A stretch of DNA of 64,000 bases from Cadophora sp. MPI-SDFR-AT-0126 (lineage: Eukaryota; Ascomycota; Leotiomycetes; Helotiales; Ploettnerulaceae): NCBI GenBank assembly GCA_020747065.1, contig JAGMVK010000029.1, positions 124,001 to 188,000 of the forward strand. The letters are read 5' to 3'. Numbering within the stretch: the stretch's first letter is position 1; each line of letters starts with the position of its first letter. Both the position numbers and the translations under genes were made by a program. Below, piece by piece: positions 1 through 12,445 of this stretch. The notes below the pieces were generated by a model. It was given only the letters and a program-made list of their open reading frames with translations, did not search any database and had not been told where the DNA came from.

Positions 1-2
1 AG

Positions 3-723
3 GATACTTCCGCGGAGGCAGCTGCAACTACCGTCGTCACCAAGCGCGAAGGTAAGTCGCTGAGTATGTGTCCATTCGAAATCCACAAACTGATCAATCG
101 CAATAGTCACTTCGCTCGATAACCTTAAATCTCTCGGTCCTGAGTTTGCCTCCTATGCTAAGCGCTTGACCGTTACACTTGCTTTCCCTCCATCCCATAA
201 TCCAACCGATCTGGTACCAATGACAGGCGCGGGACCTATCGCTCAATTGAGCATCACACCACCCGCTGGACCCGCTCAGACCTCGTCCAACTTCATCATC
301 CTCAAGAAGCTCGTCGACTACATCCACATCTTCAAGAATCTATCCAGCCTCAGCGTTATTCTCCGCATTCCCGCCAGCCAACGCATGCCATTCACCATGT
401 CCCAACTGCACCATGTCCTCCCCTTCTATGATCTCGGCTTTACAGACTGGGATATCAAATACCTACCGGAGAACTTGAGCGTTCCCTCTAAGGTGCGGGG
501 CTGGGCAATCGGTCAGCTGGACCGTGAGCGTAATAAAATTATCGCGGAGCGCTTACGAAAGGTTGAGGAGGCTGTCTTCGACCGTGGTAGTGTCATGCCG
601 GGCATCAGCAATGAAAACCTGGATGCCGCTGCGGTGGACTTTAACAATACTGTGGCTTCTACTTCAGCTTCTTCTGCTGTTCGGAGATCTCGAAATTCCC
701 GTTCTTCTCATGCTTCTCGATAA
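3..723 (+). CDS. 3' end of a conserved fungal protein of unknown function (partial)
   Basis: Only the C-terminal part lies in the window. Exons are <3-51 and 107-723; the intron 52-106 starts GTAAGT and ends CAATAG, and splicing joins the two open frames in phase (codon G|TC). The readable tail is about 220 residues ending at TAA 721-723. It is a mixed globular segment with no motif I can name, followed by a Ser/Arg-rich tail (last 20 residues rich in S and R). The frame stays open upstream of the first ATG in exon 2, so that ATG is not the start. Function unknown; the missing 5' part would be needed to name it. Confidence 0.7.
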
Positions 724-1747
724 CATGAGGGAGATGATGGCTGCTTATTTACGTTTCGCTCATTTGAGGGAAATTAATCCGTTTGCTTCTATGGCTGATG
801 GACGGGGATGTGTAAAGATACAGCTTGGGCACGTCATCGGTCTTTCGGTCTTGCATACACTTTCGCAATGCGACTGATTGGCACACTCGACACTTGACAC
901 TATTCCGCGAATCTCACTATGTTACAGCGATGCTTTTCATGGAATTCCATATAAGAGCGAGACAATAGCATTGCGTTGCATTTCTTTGGTGTTCGTTCTT
1001 CATTAAATTTTCTTGTTTGGTCCGCCATTTCAACATCAGGGATGCGCATACTGACATGGTGGAGGTTATTCACCTGTATCTCCAACGAGAGACAGACTGA
1101 GAGGATGTCTGAAAAGGGGTGACCAGATTTTGATTGGACGGAAAATGGAGGGGGATGAACGGATGGATTCTTGATTGGTAGGATAGATAGATAATGCGAA
1201 TGGAAAGGTCACTATCCGAACCTCCCCGACTTTCTGATCATCTGTGGGGGTTTTCACAGCTACATTCATGTCATCGGTAACAAATTTACGGAACCCAGTC
1301 GGATTGGTCGTGATCGGAAGAACCTGCCACAAGTCTGACAGACACTTGTCGAGAACCCCATAGAATGTTTTGTCGATTCTGCCGTGTTTTCAACATGAGG
1401 CGACAATTGGATGCAGCGCGCTATTTATAAACACCGCTCGGTAAAGCATTCCGCGTGCCACATATCGTCAGCCTCATATCTATTTGCGTCCGAAAACCCG
1501 CCTCGGTGTTGGCTGGCATTCGCATGCAGTATGTAAGCAAGGCATCAGCAAACCGCCACTACATGCCATCGGTTGATTACGACAGAATTCCTGCAATTGC
1601 TCATACTCAGACCATGCACGCCGTTGAAAAGATGGAATTATCACTCTATCTTCGCCACCCCTGAGCAATGTGAGAACTGGACCTTGGACAATTGCTTCGC
1701 GAATGATGGAGTGAATGTGCACGTACTAGAAAGGCGAAAGACATAAA
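724..1747. other. Intergenic, 724-1747
   Basis: No convincing gene. Short antisense frames at 900-1332 show no domain and no splice partner. The last 100 bases before 1748 are the presumed promoter of the ankyrin ORF. Confidence 0.5.
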
Positions 1748-2200
1748 ATGAAGATCCTCCTCGATTTCAATACACCGGATCAGCAACGACAAGAGTCACA
1801 ACCGGACCTATCATCGATATCCATCCACCTCCACGTCGCAGTATCTCTTCACAACACCTCAGAAGTTCGTCAGCTACTCCAAAACCATAACTTCGCTTCG
1901 AGCGACCTAGGATCCGCACTCATCGACGTCTCACGCAGCGGCAACATAGAAATCGTCAACCTGCTACTGGATGCCGGAGCTGACGTGAATTGGACCGGAA
2001 ATGATGAGAATTCGGCGTTAATGGCTGCTTGTAGGAGTGGAAAGAGAGAGGTGGCGATGTTACTGTTGGAAAATAGTGCGAGAGTTGAGAAGGTACATTT
2101 GTATGGGAGGGTTTTGAAGGACGTGTTAGACGAGGTTTTTTTGATGAGGGGGGATACAAGAAAAAGCCCAGAGAGCTGCCACGAGGCTAGAAATAAGTGA
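1748..2200 (+). CDS. Small ankyrin-repeat protein
   Basis: Single-exon frame of 150 residues from ATG 1748 to TGA 2198-2200. Residues about 55-115 hold two ankyrin-type helices pairs: a segment ending in NLLLDAGADVNW followed by SALMAACRSGKREVAMLLLE, which match the ankyrin consensus (A-A..G....V..LL..GA). The N-terminal 50 residues are polar, and the C-terminal 35 residues have no repeat character. Ankyrin repeats mediate protein binding, so no specific role can be given. It is short for a stand-alone ankyrin protein, and the bases after 2200 have no further repeats, so it may be a truncated relic of a larger gene or a multi-exon gene whose later exons I cannot place. Confidence 0.6.
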   Translation: MKILLDFNTPDQQRQESQPDLSSISIHLHVAVSLHNTSEVRQLLQNHNFASSDLGSALIDVSRSGNIEIVNLLLDAGADVNWTGNDENSALMAACRSGKREVAMLLLENSARVEKVHLYGRVLKDVLDEVFLMRGDTRKSPESCHEARNK

Positions 2201-4147
2201 TGCTGGTGTGTCTTTGGAGGAAAAAGGTCGTCGTCGATATTGATTCATGTCATTTGGCTAGTTGAAATTAGCTGATTTGAGGCACTGTCACTGGCTTGGA
2301 CATATCACATTGTCGAACCGCCAGCAAATGCAATATATTGGGGTCAGGACAATGAGGACGGATCAATGGCAAGATCGAAGGTTGAAATAAGACTAGGTGG
2401 GATGTATAGCAATGATGAACCAGCGAACGCTGGGATCACTAGACGCGTTGTACCAGAAACTGATCCGCTGAGAGCGAAGATCGAAAATTCGCTAATGGTT
2501 TTCAATCACTCCAACAGTGACGCTGAATCCTTGGGCGGATAGAATTGCTAGGAAGGAGCTTGTTCAAGACATGGCGGACGTACCGAACATGCAGACAGAT
2601 CCCGAGATGGAGTACTATCGTAGCTGATGAGACCTCGTATGAATGATTTCAAGATTTCAAGCTACAGAAAACCGAGTTGAAAAAGGAATGGTACCATCAT
2701 TTCTACGATGAAATTGTTGGTTGTACTTGACCTTTTCCTTCCGTTTCTTTGATTAGCAGGATGGTGTGTAGAGTAAACCATTTGTTCCTTGCCCATTGGC
2801 ACCGATCGCTCAGAAGCCACAACCCATTACTCGTGATTCCATAAAGGCCTGATTCGCAGAGTTCCTTTACTGCTGTTAGACTTAGTAATGCGGGGAACCG
2901 GGCTGACGAAAATGCTGGAATTGAGATGCGGCGCTCTGGATGAAGCATTCTCATATCATCTGAGGAAATGTTGCATAACACTTGAAGATATACCTCTCCA
3001 GCCATTGAAGGGTCAAATCACTTACTTCATTGATTATTTATTTCATCTAGAGGATATTGAGAGTGCTTTTGATTTGCCATTGCGTTGCCGACAGTTCTGA
3101 CGTGCCCAACTTTACTTGTTAGAAGCCAAATCCCTCTACGTGAGGGCCCATATCCTATTCATGAGGAATAACAAGCCGAGAAAAGGGGAAAATGTAGTAA
3201 TAGAGGAATGTAGGAATAGAAAATGGTTCCATATATGATCAAGATCTATACTTTGGTACAGGGTGTCATGGCGTTTTTGCAATCGTCGTTTTCCAATACC
3301 ATGGCCTTGGATGCCGGATAAATGAAAGCCATATCACTGTCCCCTTATCACAGGTTCCTGATAATGCACTGTCATAATCGTTTCAACCAGCTTCTACTCC
3401 AGTTCGCTTTCGCGCCGCTAGACTTGAGCTTCACCCATTTCTCTTTTCCAAAGTCCAGATAATCAACAATCTGCTTTCCTGGTGGTCCCTCATCCCCCAT
3501 TTCTGGCGGTCAACCTTCATTCCATCAAACAGACTCCGTGAAGGCAATTAAGAGCTTTGAAGCCCCCTTCCCTGAAAATGAACCCTTCATCTGCATCGCC
3601 AGACGTCCTCTGGTATTCGGGACGAATGTAATCCCTGGCCATGCTCATCTATTTTCCGAGCAAGTCGCCGAGAATTTCGCATACCTTCAAAACTTAAAGT
3701 GGCCTGTCCTCCGGCAATTATACTGATGATCTTGGGCCCAAGTCACAGATCCCAGCACGTGTATGTCTTGCTCCCATTCTATAACGAGGCGAAGTCTCGA
3801 TGGCGCAGGGATCCTTCTGTGACCTCTTCCTGTGTAGCGAAAGGATCTATTTTGGCAAATGCTGAAATAAAAGAACCCTGAAAACCCATCACGGAGGCAC
3901 AGCGGTTAAGTGTCGCCCCTAGTCAACCTTAATATCCTTTTCTTCTCTTGAGATCACAAACACAATGGTCAATAAAAATCTACAAAAATAAGACCTTTTT
4001 ATTCCCCTAGTCTTAGGGAATATCGGAAGGTTTTATTTATTCAATTCCAATTGCCTCCGAAGAAGTTATGTAGTGTTGAAGTTTGGAGTCCGGGGGAATC
4101 CTTAATGACTAGTAACACTGTTGTACCACCACACTCTCGTAAAACGT

Positions 4148-4372
4148 GGCCGGCGATTTCCGTAAACGGCGAAGCGAGACTTGACAATCAAACTCTTTTG
4201 CAGCTTTTCTTATTCAGAGAAAACATAAAATTCCCGTAGAAAGTACGCAAACTCATTTTCAACGACTACGATACTTTCCAGGAATTTTACGGCAAGCTAA
4301 ATTCATAAGACTGTTGTGATTTCTATTTGTCTTAGACAGAGCTCGCTTCACCGTTCACGAAATTCGCCGGCC
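4148..4372. repeat. Imperfect 31-bp inverted repeat, 163-bp spacer
   Basis: The arm 4148-4178 (GGCCGGCGATTTCCGTAAAC...) and the reverse complement of 4342-4372 agree at 27 of 31 positions by eye. Three of the four differences are C/T or G/A transitions, as expected if repeat-induced point mutation or simple decay acted on formerly identical arms. The spacer has no open frame. This looks like a relic of a small inverted-repeat element; no target-site duplication was identified. Confidence 0.55.
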
Positions 4373-4492
4373 TCGGACATAGAGTTTCGTCTGAAGTCAA
4401 GGCTTATTTGGACGGAGTTCTGGCAATGATGCGAAAGGTGGGGTTGGGGCGTGGAGCGTTTGTTTGGTGAGAGCGGACGCTTTGACTAAGCT

Positions 4493-4508
4493 GACTGTCG
4501 CGACAGTC
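4493..4508. repeat. 16-bp perfect palindrome
   Basis: GACTGTCG followed directly by CGACAGTC. No spacer, so it is not a terminator-type hairpin. It could be a dimeric protein site or part of a decayed element. Confidence 0.5.
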
Positions 4509-5464
4509 AAGCATTTCTGTGTTAAAAACGGTCCAAGACTCCGTCTTCGTACCTCAAGGTTAGAATTAACAGTCGATAGGACCAAGTGTTACGCGTCACG
4601 CAAAATCTCCCTAAGGTTTTTTGACGCACGGATTGAGACTTTCCTCACTAAAATTCCGAGGTATTTTTGAAGGATTTCAAAAGCAAGGAATTACTTAGAT
4701 TATATAGTACTTAAGTATACTTATGAAAATAGTAATGACATGGTAGGATTCAATTGTTTTATTAACATACTATGTTTTCTTTTAAAGTGATTCAATATGT
4801 ATTGAACTTTCGAAAATGTACAGTCAGCGTGACACTAGCTTTCAACCACTGTGAGCGAGTCCCGAGCCACAGTATGGGAACCGACGATCAGATCTAGAGT
4901 CGGGATTTTGATGAACTTTACCGGCGAGAGCGGAACTTTGTTTGTTGACAACTGGTGTTTCTCCAACTTCGCATCAAGTTCGACCCTTTCCGCGCCGCCA
5001 ATTGTTCCACCCATGCCATCTCGCTTCACGGCATCTGTTGTCATCTCGGCATGCCAAGATAGCAGGTGGACATTCCTTACACATCTTGACAAGCATAAAA
5101 GAAAAATATGCGAATCCGAATGTTCGTCAAGCATAAAGTCATCTGTCAGCGTACCATCCAGGATGTACACTAGGCAATTTCTGTCAGAATGCCTCGCCAA
5201 GCGTCCCAAGATAGGTGGACCTGCTCAGGCCCCTTTTCCAGCTGACCCAAGAAAGTGAAATAAACAGATTCCAATTCTCAATAAGGTTTCCAAGAGCTGG
5301 AATTCCTCGTGTTCGCATTTCGCCCATGAACGTTGAGCTGACACTGTGAATATAAGTATAAGTAGATGAGAGAGTCTGCATATGCTGTCACAGCGTACCA
5401 CAGCCCTTTTACCATCGTAATCATAATCCGGATAATTTTTCTGCCAAAGTTACTCTCCGCAGTC

Positions 5465-6376
5465 ATGTTTCGCGCCTTGATCAGTCTGGTAGCCGTGACT
5501 TCAGTCCTGGCTTGTCCTCAACACGACTACAATACTCGCGCTACAGATGGTCTCGTGAAGCGTGCAGATGCTCCCGGTGACTGGACATATGCAGCTTCGA
5601 ATACCTGGGGTACCTCTGGCGGAGGTAAACCTTTCGGCAAGCTCTTTAAACCCACGGTTCCTAACATTTTTAGATGATACCCTCTGCCTCACCGGCATGA
5701 CTCAATCTCCTATCAACCTTCCCTCTGGCTCTTTCTCCAAAAACCATGTCCCTACATTCGGTTACTCGGCTTCTGTCTCTGGAGCACTTTTCAACTGGGG
5801 CTACGGTCCAAGTTTCTCGTTGAACAGAACTAATGGTGTCGACTATTCTGCAAACCCATGTTTGACGTTCGATTCCGAGACTGTCTATCTACTCTCTTGG
5901 GTAATACATTTGTCGCCCCTGTCGGATAATTTCTTTCTGACTGAAACTTATAGCATACACACATCCCATCCGAGCACCTCATCAATAACGTACGAACTCG
6001 TGCCGAACTCCATCTCGTCCACGGTGATGCCTCTGGTACCCCAAGAGGTGTTATTGGTCTCCGAATCAACCCATCTTCTAAGTCCTCTCCCTTCATCGAA
6101 CAATTCATCTCCAAGACACCACATCACGACTCTAGCGATCGCATACAAGTTGATGAGCTCGACATGTCACTCGCCTTGAAAGAGGTTGGAAGCCTGAAAG
6201 ATTTCTGGACATATAAAGGTAGCTTGACCACCCCGCCTTGTAGTGAGGGGTTGAGATGGTGGGTTGCTGGCAAGGTGTTGGAGGTCAGCGATTCCCAGAT
6301 GCAAGCCTTGCTTGGTGTCAGTGTATACAGCGCTAGAGTAGAACAGATGGTATGGAATCATGCCATTGGGGTCTAA
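5465..6376 (+). CDS. Secreted alpha-class carbonic anhydrase
   Basis: Reversible hydration of CO2 to bicarbonate, probably outside the cell or in the secretory pathway. Exons 5465-5624, 5674-5900 and 5954-6376 (introns GTAAAC..TAG and GTAATA..TAG) give 269 residues. Residues 1-16 form a signal peptide (MFRALISLVAVTSVLA). The alpha-CA hallmarks follow in order: the MTQSPINLP motif, zinc ligands His130 and His132 in W-HTH-IPSEH, Glu147 and the third ligand His149 in AELHLVH, and the substrate-pocket motif SLTTPPCSEGLRWWV near the C-terminus. The length is normal for the family. The start is the ATG that opens the signal peptide; upstream frame has no better start. It converges with the ABC transporter gene. 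Confident in the family; the physiological role is inferred. Confidence 0.93.
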
Positions 6377-7089
6377 GAGATTGATGTGGTGGTGTGTGGC
6401 GTAAAGGAGTTGAGGACTCGAAATCAACTGTAACTGAATAAGAAGACCCAGAAGAGGATTAATTTCTATTTGTACATATTTGCCAAGAATGAGAACGATA
6501 TTTTACGTTCTTCATATCCTCGCCAAGTTCCTTACCTTGGCCCAATCCATTTTGCCGTGGCAGAAGAGCTGCCATGTACGGGATATGGAGGACTGAATCA
6601 CTAGGTGGAAACGAGCATCTTATCACATATCCATATCTGGCAAGTGTGGTGTCTATCTTTCAAGACTCAGGGATTTAATTTGTTGAATCTCCAGCGGCAT
6701 CTGGACCCATTCGATGTTGACCCGGGGATCTCCTTTTCGCGGCTTCGCTTAGCCAAACAAAACAGGCAGCTAAACTAGGCGAAAAGTGATAAACAAGGAC
6801 TTCCCTCACGATATTTACTAGGAATGAGATCAAAAATGCTGCGAGACCGCCTTTACAGAAAGTCACAAAAAGGGATTATGTTTATCGGCAAAGTCCGACG
6901 ATATCAGAAAAGGTGTAATTGAATCCTTGGGGGAAGAATGGGGTAAATTGTATGTTTCACTCAGTGCTTCAATAAGTGAATAAATGAGCGTAGACATGTT
7001 TCGCACCTCTGATATTCGTGGTATGTTATATAAGAAAAGTAGATTCTAGAGTTCCGCCTTGGTCCCTTGCCGCCCCGGAAGAGCGAATC
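6377..7089. other. Convergent intergenic region 6377-7089
   Basis: Lies between the 3' ends of the carbonic anhydrase and ABC transporter genes and should hold both 3' UTRs. No gene, repeat or RNA recognised. Confidence 0.6.
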
Positions 7090-10000
7090 TCAGGAGTTCC
7101 ACAAAGCCTTGAATCTGCTGCCCTCTTGGGCAAGCAACACATCGGGCTCACCATACTCCACAATCTGCCCGTTCCCAAACACCGCAATCCTATCGTAATG
7201 TCTAATAGTCTGTAGTCTATGCGCCACAGCAATAACAGTAGACTCCTTGAAATGCTCAGAGATGATCCTCTGCATAAGCTGATCAGTCTGTAGGTCAACA
7301 CTTGCAGTCGCTTCATCGATGACGAGAACCTTAGACGATCGAAACATCGCTCTGGCTAGACAAAATAGCTGGCGCTGGCCATGAGAGAGCAGATCTTCTG
7401 GTTCCATAGCAACATCCAAACCGCCAGCTTCCAAAACGAATGTCCAAAGTCCGACTTCTTTCAGTGCGTCTTCGACAGCCGAATCACTTGCTACATCTAG
7501 GGGGTCGACATTTTGTCTGATGGTACCTTTGAGAAATATTGGATCTTGCGGTATGACGGACAAGTGTTCTCGGAGCGTCTGTCGCGGAATTTTGGAGATG
7601 TCGACATCGTCGATTGTGATTTTGCCGCTCTGGATATTCAACATGTGGAAGAGCACCGCGACGAAAGAAGACTTGCCCGAGCCTGATGGGCCACAAATCC
7701 CGACTTTTTGACCTGCTGGAATGGAGATGCTGACATCTTGAAGTGCTGGATTGAGGTCTTGCAAATATGTGGCAGAAATATTGGAGACGTCAATCCTGCC
7801 TATTGATGGCCAGCCTGGAGAGACCTCTTGGTTTTCTTCGGGGAGATTCTCCGATTGAGTACTCTTCACAAATGTCTGGGGTGTGGAATCAGCCTCAATT
7901 ACTATTCAAGGAAATCACAGGGAAGCGAAACGACACAAGAGCATAATTAAAAACGAAAACATACCTGAATCCGAGAGATCGCCCCAATTGATGTTTCAAT
8001 CATGGTCCAGTGCTGAACGACCACAGCCAGAATCATGCTGAAAGACATGATGTTTATCAGGGCAACTCCAACAAGACCCGTGTCCATGTTGTGTCGAAAT
8101 TTGACGATCAAGGCGACTAACAGGACGGCCAACACAGCCACCATCAAGTCAACAACAAGTGACAGCCATCTCTGAATGCAATAGAGGAGGTAGAACGGTC
8201 TTTGAGAAGCATCTAAGAGGAGCATATTTCGACGCTCCATATCCCTTTCCCATCCAAAAGCGCGAATGGTGACCAGTCCACTGAGGGTCTCAAGAAAGTT
8301 GCTGTAGAGGGGCGCTTTGGCCTCCAGGTCCATCAGTCGAAGCTGCCGCGATGTACGCAAGTAGAATTTTTGTATGAAATAGACGACGATCATAATAAAT
8401 GGCAGTGCAGCAGCAAAGTAAGATGTTGAGATAGAGATGAGTATCGCTTGAATGGTTGCGGTAACCAGGTTATTCGTTAGAATCAGGGCTGCGAGCGGGA
8501 GTTCTGAATCGATGACTGATAAATCCTGGCTGAATCTGGACATAGAATTAGGAGGAGACAATTTATGATTGTTGAAGTGGATGATGTCTTACCTATTGAC
8601 AATTTGTCCAACATCCGTGGAAGTGAAAAATGATAGAGGAGCCTTTTCGACAGTCTCGAGAAGTTCTCCGTGGAAAAAAACGGCGGAGTTGGGAATCATA
8701 ACGATGAAGAGAAGCATGGCCTGGAGGGGTCACGGATATTAGCCATGGCACGCCAAGACGTGCAACGAATGCAGTAAAAGAGAAAACTTACCAACCCAAT
8801 GATGGTTGACATGGCCAGAACCTCCACACCAAGAAGTATACCCAGATAGAGACCGTTCACCGAGTTACCATGTGCAGCAACAGCACTAGTCCAGAATTTG
8901 ATCCACACATCTGGCTTTATTAGCACTGGCGCACACTGGATTAAACCCCCATTTACCTGGAAATCGGTCAAAGGTAGCATTGCAAATAGTTGCTATAGCA
9001 AGGGCCCAAACATTCTTCCAGCCAGCACTGAGAAAGTAATATTTGTAAACAGACCAGTTCCCAACAGGGCGGTTCAGATCAGCTGCAGCGTTCTGCCGTG
9101 CGGTGTCATCCGTTGGTGGTTTCGGGGCAGCTGGCACCTCCGAGACCCCATTCTCAGATTCTGTAGTATGTCGAGCAGCAAGATGTGCAACATATCCACC
9201 ACTGCCCATGAGATGTTGAAAGTTGCCTTGCTCGGTAATGGATCCAACGTTGTTGATTGAGATTATGTGATCTGCATACGATAGACGATGGGCTGCATGG
9301 GTGACTAAAATGACTGTTGTGCCAAGCTGTCGAAGGAGGCCAGTCTTGCCAAGAAGGCGCGAAAAGATACGATCTTCACTCGTGGCATCCAGACCACTGA
9401 ACACGTCGTCTAATATCAGGATTTTCTTTCGAGCGTAGACTGCTCGAGAAAATGCCTAGAGCTATCATTATTATCAATGCTCCGTAGAGTTTCCAATGAA
9501 ACTCACCACTCGCAGCCTCTGACCTCCCGCTATTCTGTGCATTAGCAAACGTTTCTTGATTGACAGCATAGAGAGAAATTTAACTTACAAAGAGCAGCAC
9601 CTCCAGTGCCGACAAGGGTACCGTCGCCCTCAGAGAGTAAATCGATATCAGAATCTAAAGCACAGGCATGTAAAACCTTCGAGTACCATTCAGGTTCAAA
9701 AGCAGTGACCCCTACGATGTTGTTTCGAATGGTATCATTTTGGATCCATGGATTCTGGCCAACAAACGAGGCATACACTTGGTTGATGTAGACATTGCCC
9801 TTAGAAGATGGTGTTTCTCCCAACAGGCCACGAAGTAGACTCGACTTTCCAGAGCCGACTGGACCCACGATCATGGTCAGCTGTGCTGGCTGAACATCAA
9901 AAGTTACATCGTTGATGACAGTATTGCCCTCCTCTGTATCGGACCAAGCAAGTGTCAAGTTCTTAACACTGATGACAGCTGGTGAAGAATTCGCAGTTTT

Positions 10001-11974
10001 CGCCGGTGTGATTTCATCCAGCTCGATGTCGGAGCCGAAGGTAAGATTTCCAGAAGTCGGCAGGAACCTGACTGTGCCCGTAGTCTGAGATTGTGAGTCA
10101 GCAATCAGCATTCGGTGATCTTTCCTAGTCGGCGAGGATAGAAATTTTTCGATCCGGTCAAAGCAGCTGATTGCTGCAATCAACGGTGGAGCACAAAACA
10201 CAAAAGCTCGAATAGGCGCAACCAGTAACGTGATGAGTGAGAGTGCTGTAAAAGCCGAGGTAACATCAAGCGTCTGACCATTGACGGTAGCCACAATAAC
10301 GTAGATCGCAAAAGCAGCTCCGGGTGCCAATATGTCTGACATGTTACCTAGAGTAATCATGACAACCATTAGTTTTCTCATTTTGAGCGACTTGGCCACT
10401 TCGTCGAGTCTGAGCCGCGTGATGATACTGGTCATCTTGGAGCTGAGACCAAGCATCTTGACTCCTTTCATAGAGTTCAACATTTTGGCCGTGCTATCGA
10501 TCCGGGTTTGGATTCTCTCAATCCAAGTCTTCTGAGCATTGCCCATGCGGCCGGAAATCAGAAGCGGGCCAGAGATTGCCAAACCAGTGATGAAGAGAGG
10601 ACCAAGCAGAGAGATACCAATTTCTTGCGAAAGCAGCCAGATTGCCAATGCAATCTCGATTGGACTAGACCACATGTAGTGGATGGAGATAAGAGATTCG
10701 CAAATTCTTTCGACATCTGAGCTCATGAGAGTCACGGCAGCAGATTCATCAAGACTGGTGATGGACAGGTCCAATGTCTGCGCATACACAACGTTGACGA
10801 GGGTACCTCGGACCATAGTAGCCATGCGATTTGCCTTGTGTTGGTATGCGCCACCAGTCAAAGCCAGCCCGAGATACACCAGACCGACAGCAGCTGTCAA
10901 GCCCCATCCACGATTGTCAGCTGACTCGGAATCAGGCTCTCCCACAAGCTCGATGATCCTGCGAATGAGAAGTGGCTGCATGAATCGGAAGAACGTAAAT
11001 GCAAGTCGAGGAGGTATCGAGGCTGCGAGGGGTTTCAGCATGGTACGCAGCATCACCCAAACCAAGGTGTGCTTTTGGGGGTATTTGCTTCCTATGATGA
11101 GATCAGTATCTTGCGTTTACATTTCTATGATAAGATAAACTTACTATTTGCCCAATGGTGGCTGAACTTAGACCCAAGAGGCTTTGAGAGCAGATCCTCA
11201 TCGGCAGAAAAGAGATCGCTGTCGTTAACAACATTGCTGAATCCCAATCGGAAAAGAGGATTCAGCCACCAGAAGAAGCCTCGCGAGTACAGCCCACTAG
11301 TAGCCTCTGGGGATGGGCTAGCATATGGTGCGAATAGTAGGCCTCGCTTTTCAATTGCTTCAGAAATCAAAAGTGAGAGCTTGACCGCGAGAATGGTAGA
11401 TGCGACGCCATTAGTGGCCAAGTCGTCTGCACGAAGCCAGCGGGTGCGCACCTGTGCAGCGTCGAACAGGAGTGTCAAGAACAAGTAGGCATTGATAATG
11501 GAACTTGGCCGGATGTTCTTGGTGTGTTCAATGTTGGATAAGAGACATAGGCCGAGTGACGCGAAGAGCGCAAGTAGAGCAGCTGCAAGTGATGCACGGG
11601 TCCGAAGCGAGGATTGAGAGACCTCAACGACATTGACGATTTGAAGGATACTGAAGATTGCAAGGAGGGTCTAATTGTGATTAGTTTGCCTTTACACCTT
11701 TTCTCAACGAGGAGGGGGCACTCACAATTTTGGTTGTCTGAAGGTAGGACCCTGTGACTTTGCGAGGGGACTTCCACAGACGGAAAATTCTCGGAGGAAC
11801 ATACAGTAGTAACAAAACTGAAGGGCCAATTGATAGAATGGTCTCTTCAAAGAGAAGTGTGAAATCGAATGTCTCTTTACCAGGAATTTGTAAGAAAGGT
11901 CCGAAGTTGTTGTCGAATGCGGTCGAGTTGACCGTCCTTGGTTGAAGACGTGACAAGCTCTCGTGGCTGTTCAT
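7090..11974 (-). CDS. Full-length ABCC (MRP-type) multidrug transporter
   Basis: ATP-driven export or vacuolar sequestration of amphipathic organic anions or conjugates. Nine exons read down from 11974: 11974-11726, 11670-11145, 11091-9589, 9529-9507 (only 23 nt), 9455-8957, 8910-8792, 8720-8593, 8535-7965 and 7875-7090, all in phase, giving 1467 residues. Order: N-terminal TMD0 (about 1-250), TMD1, NBD1 with Walker A GPVGSGKSS near residue 670, signature LSGGQRLRV rebuilt exactly across two introns, Walker B ILILDDVFSGLD; then TMD2, NBD2 with Walker A GPSGSGKSS near 1265, signature LSHGQRQLF and Walker B VLVIDEATASVD. NBD1 has Asp where the catalytic Glu is expected, NBD2 has Glu, the usual ABCC asymmetry. 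Substrate unknown; no metabolite cluster adjoins it. Confidence 0.93.
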
Positions 11975-12445
11975 CGTGTGCTATTAATCGCTGAGAGAAC
12001 ATACGATGCCATTGACTGTCATTGCAAAACCCAGTTGGGCTTTTTAAAACCTATATGCTCAACGGTGCCTGGTTTCGCCAAGACGAGAGCGGGCCGCTAT
12101 ATTTCGTATGTCGTACCTAGAACTTCATGTGCCCCGCAGAGTCTGGGCCGCCTGCGGATGTCGATATCTACTAACTACTAGCTACAACTACAGAACAGTA
12201 AGCATCTTGGCCAAGGCTGAAATGTAATGTACAACTAGGCAGAGAAATAAACCCTCTTTTCACCATGAACCCTCACTTTTGGCAATAATGAGTTACGCGT
12301 CACTTGGAGGCATTCATGTGGGCCTAGGCAACCAATTTGCATTGGGATAGTCCAATGTGAACCCAAGAAGAAGTCCATTCTGATGGTGTTCAATGAACCG
12401 AGCGCTAGCCTCCTATTTTACAAACGCCAGTCAGCATACAAGACC
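11975..12445. other. Intergenic 11975-12445
   Basis: Promoter side of the ABC transporter and 3' side of the Prp45 gene. No other feature recognised. Confidence 0.5.

Larger units (their letters stand above)
2201..5464. other. Gene-poor, partly AT-rich stretch 2201-5464
   Basis: Several short frames on both strands (for example around 2703-3100, 3372-3726 and 4835-5258) overlap one another and show no domain, so none is called. A minus-strand frame 3372-3500 (42 residues, ATG at 3500) could be the last exon of a lost or unrecognised gene. 4680-4810 is strongly AT-rich. An imperfect inverted repeat (4148-4178 against 4342-4372) and a 16-bp perfect palindrome (4493-4508) lie here and suggest degenerate mobile-element sequence. 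5300-5464 is the presumed promoter of the carbonic anhydrase gene. Confidence 0.5.

Noticed and set aside
2703..3100. Short frames on both strands
   Set aside because: No conserved motif; considered as further ankyrin sequence from the gene at 1748 but no repeat pattern is present.
3372..3500. Minus-strand frame of 42 codons that looks protein-like
   Set aside because: Could be a last exon, but no upstream exon with matching phase was found.
4835..5258. Overlapping frames of 124 and 135 codons on opposite strands
   Set aside because: Neither shows a domain, signal peptide or splice partner, and both strands are equally open, so no strand can be chosen.
5465..11974. Carbonic anhydrase and ABC transporter as one functional cluster
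   Set aside because: They are convergent, share no recognised promoter element and have no metabolic link.
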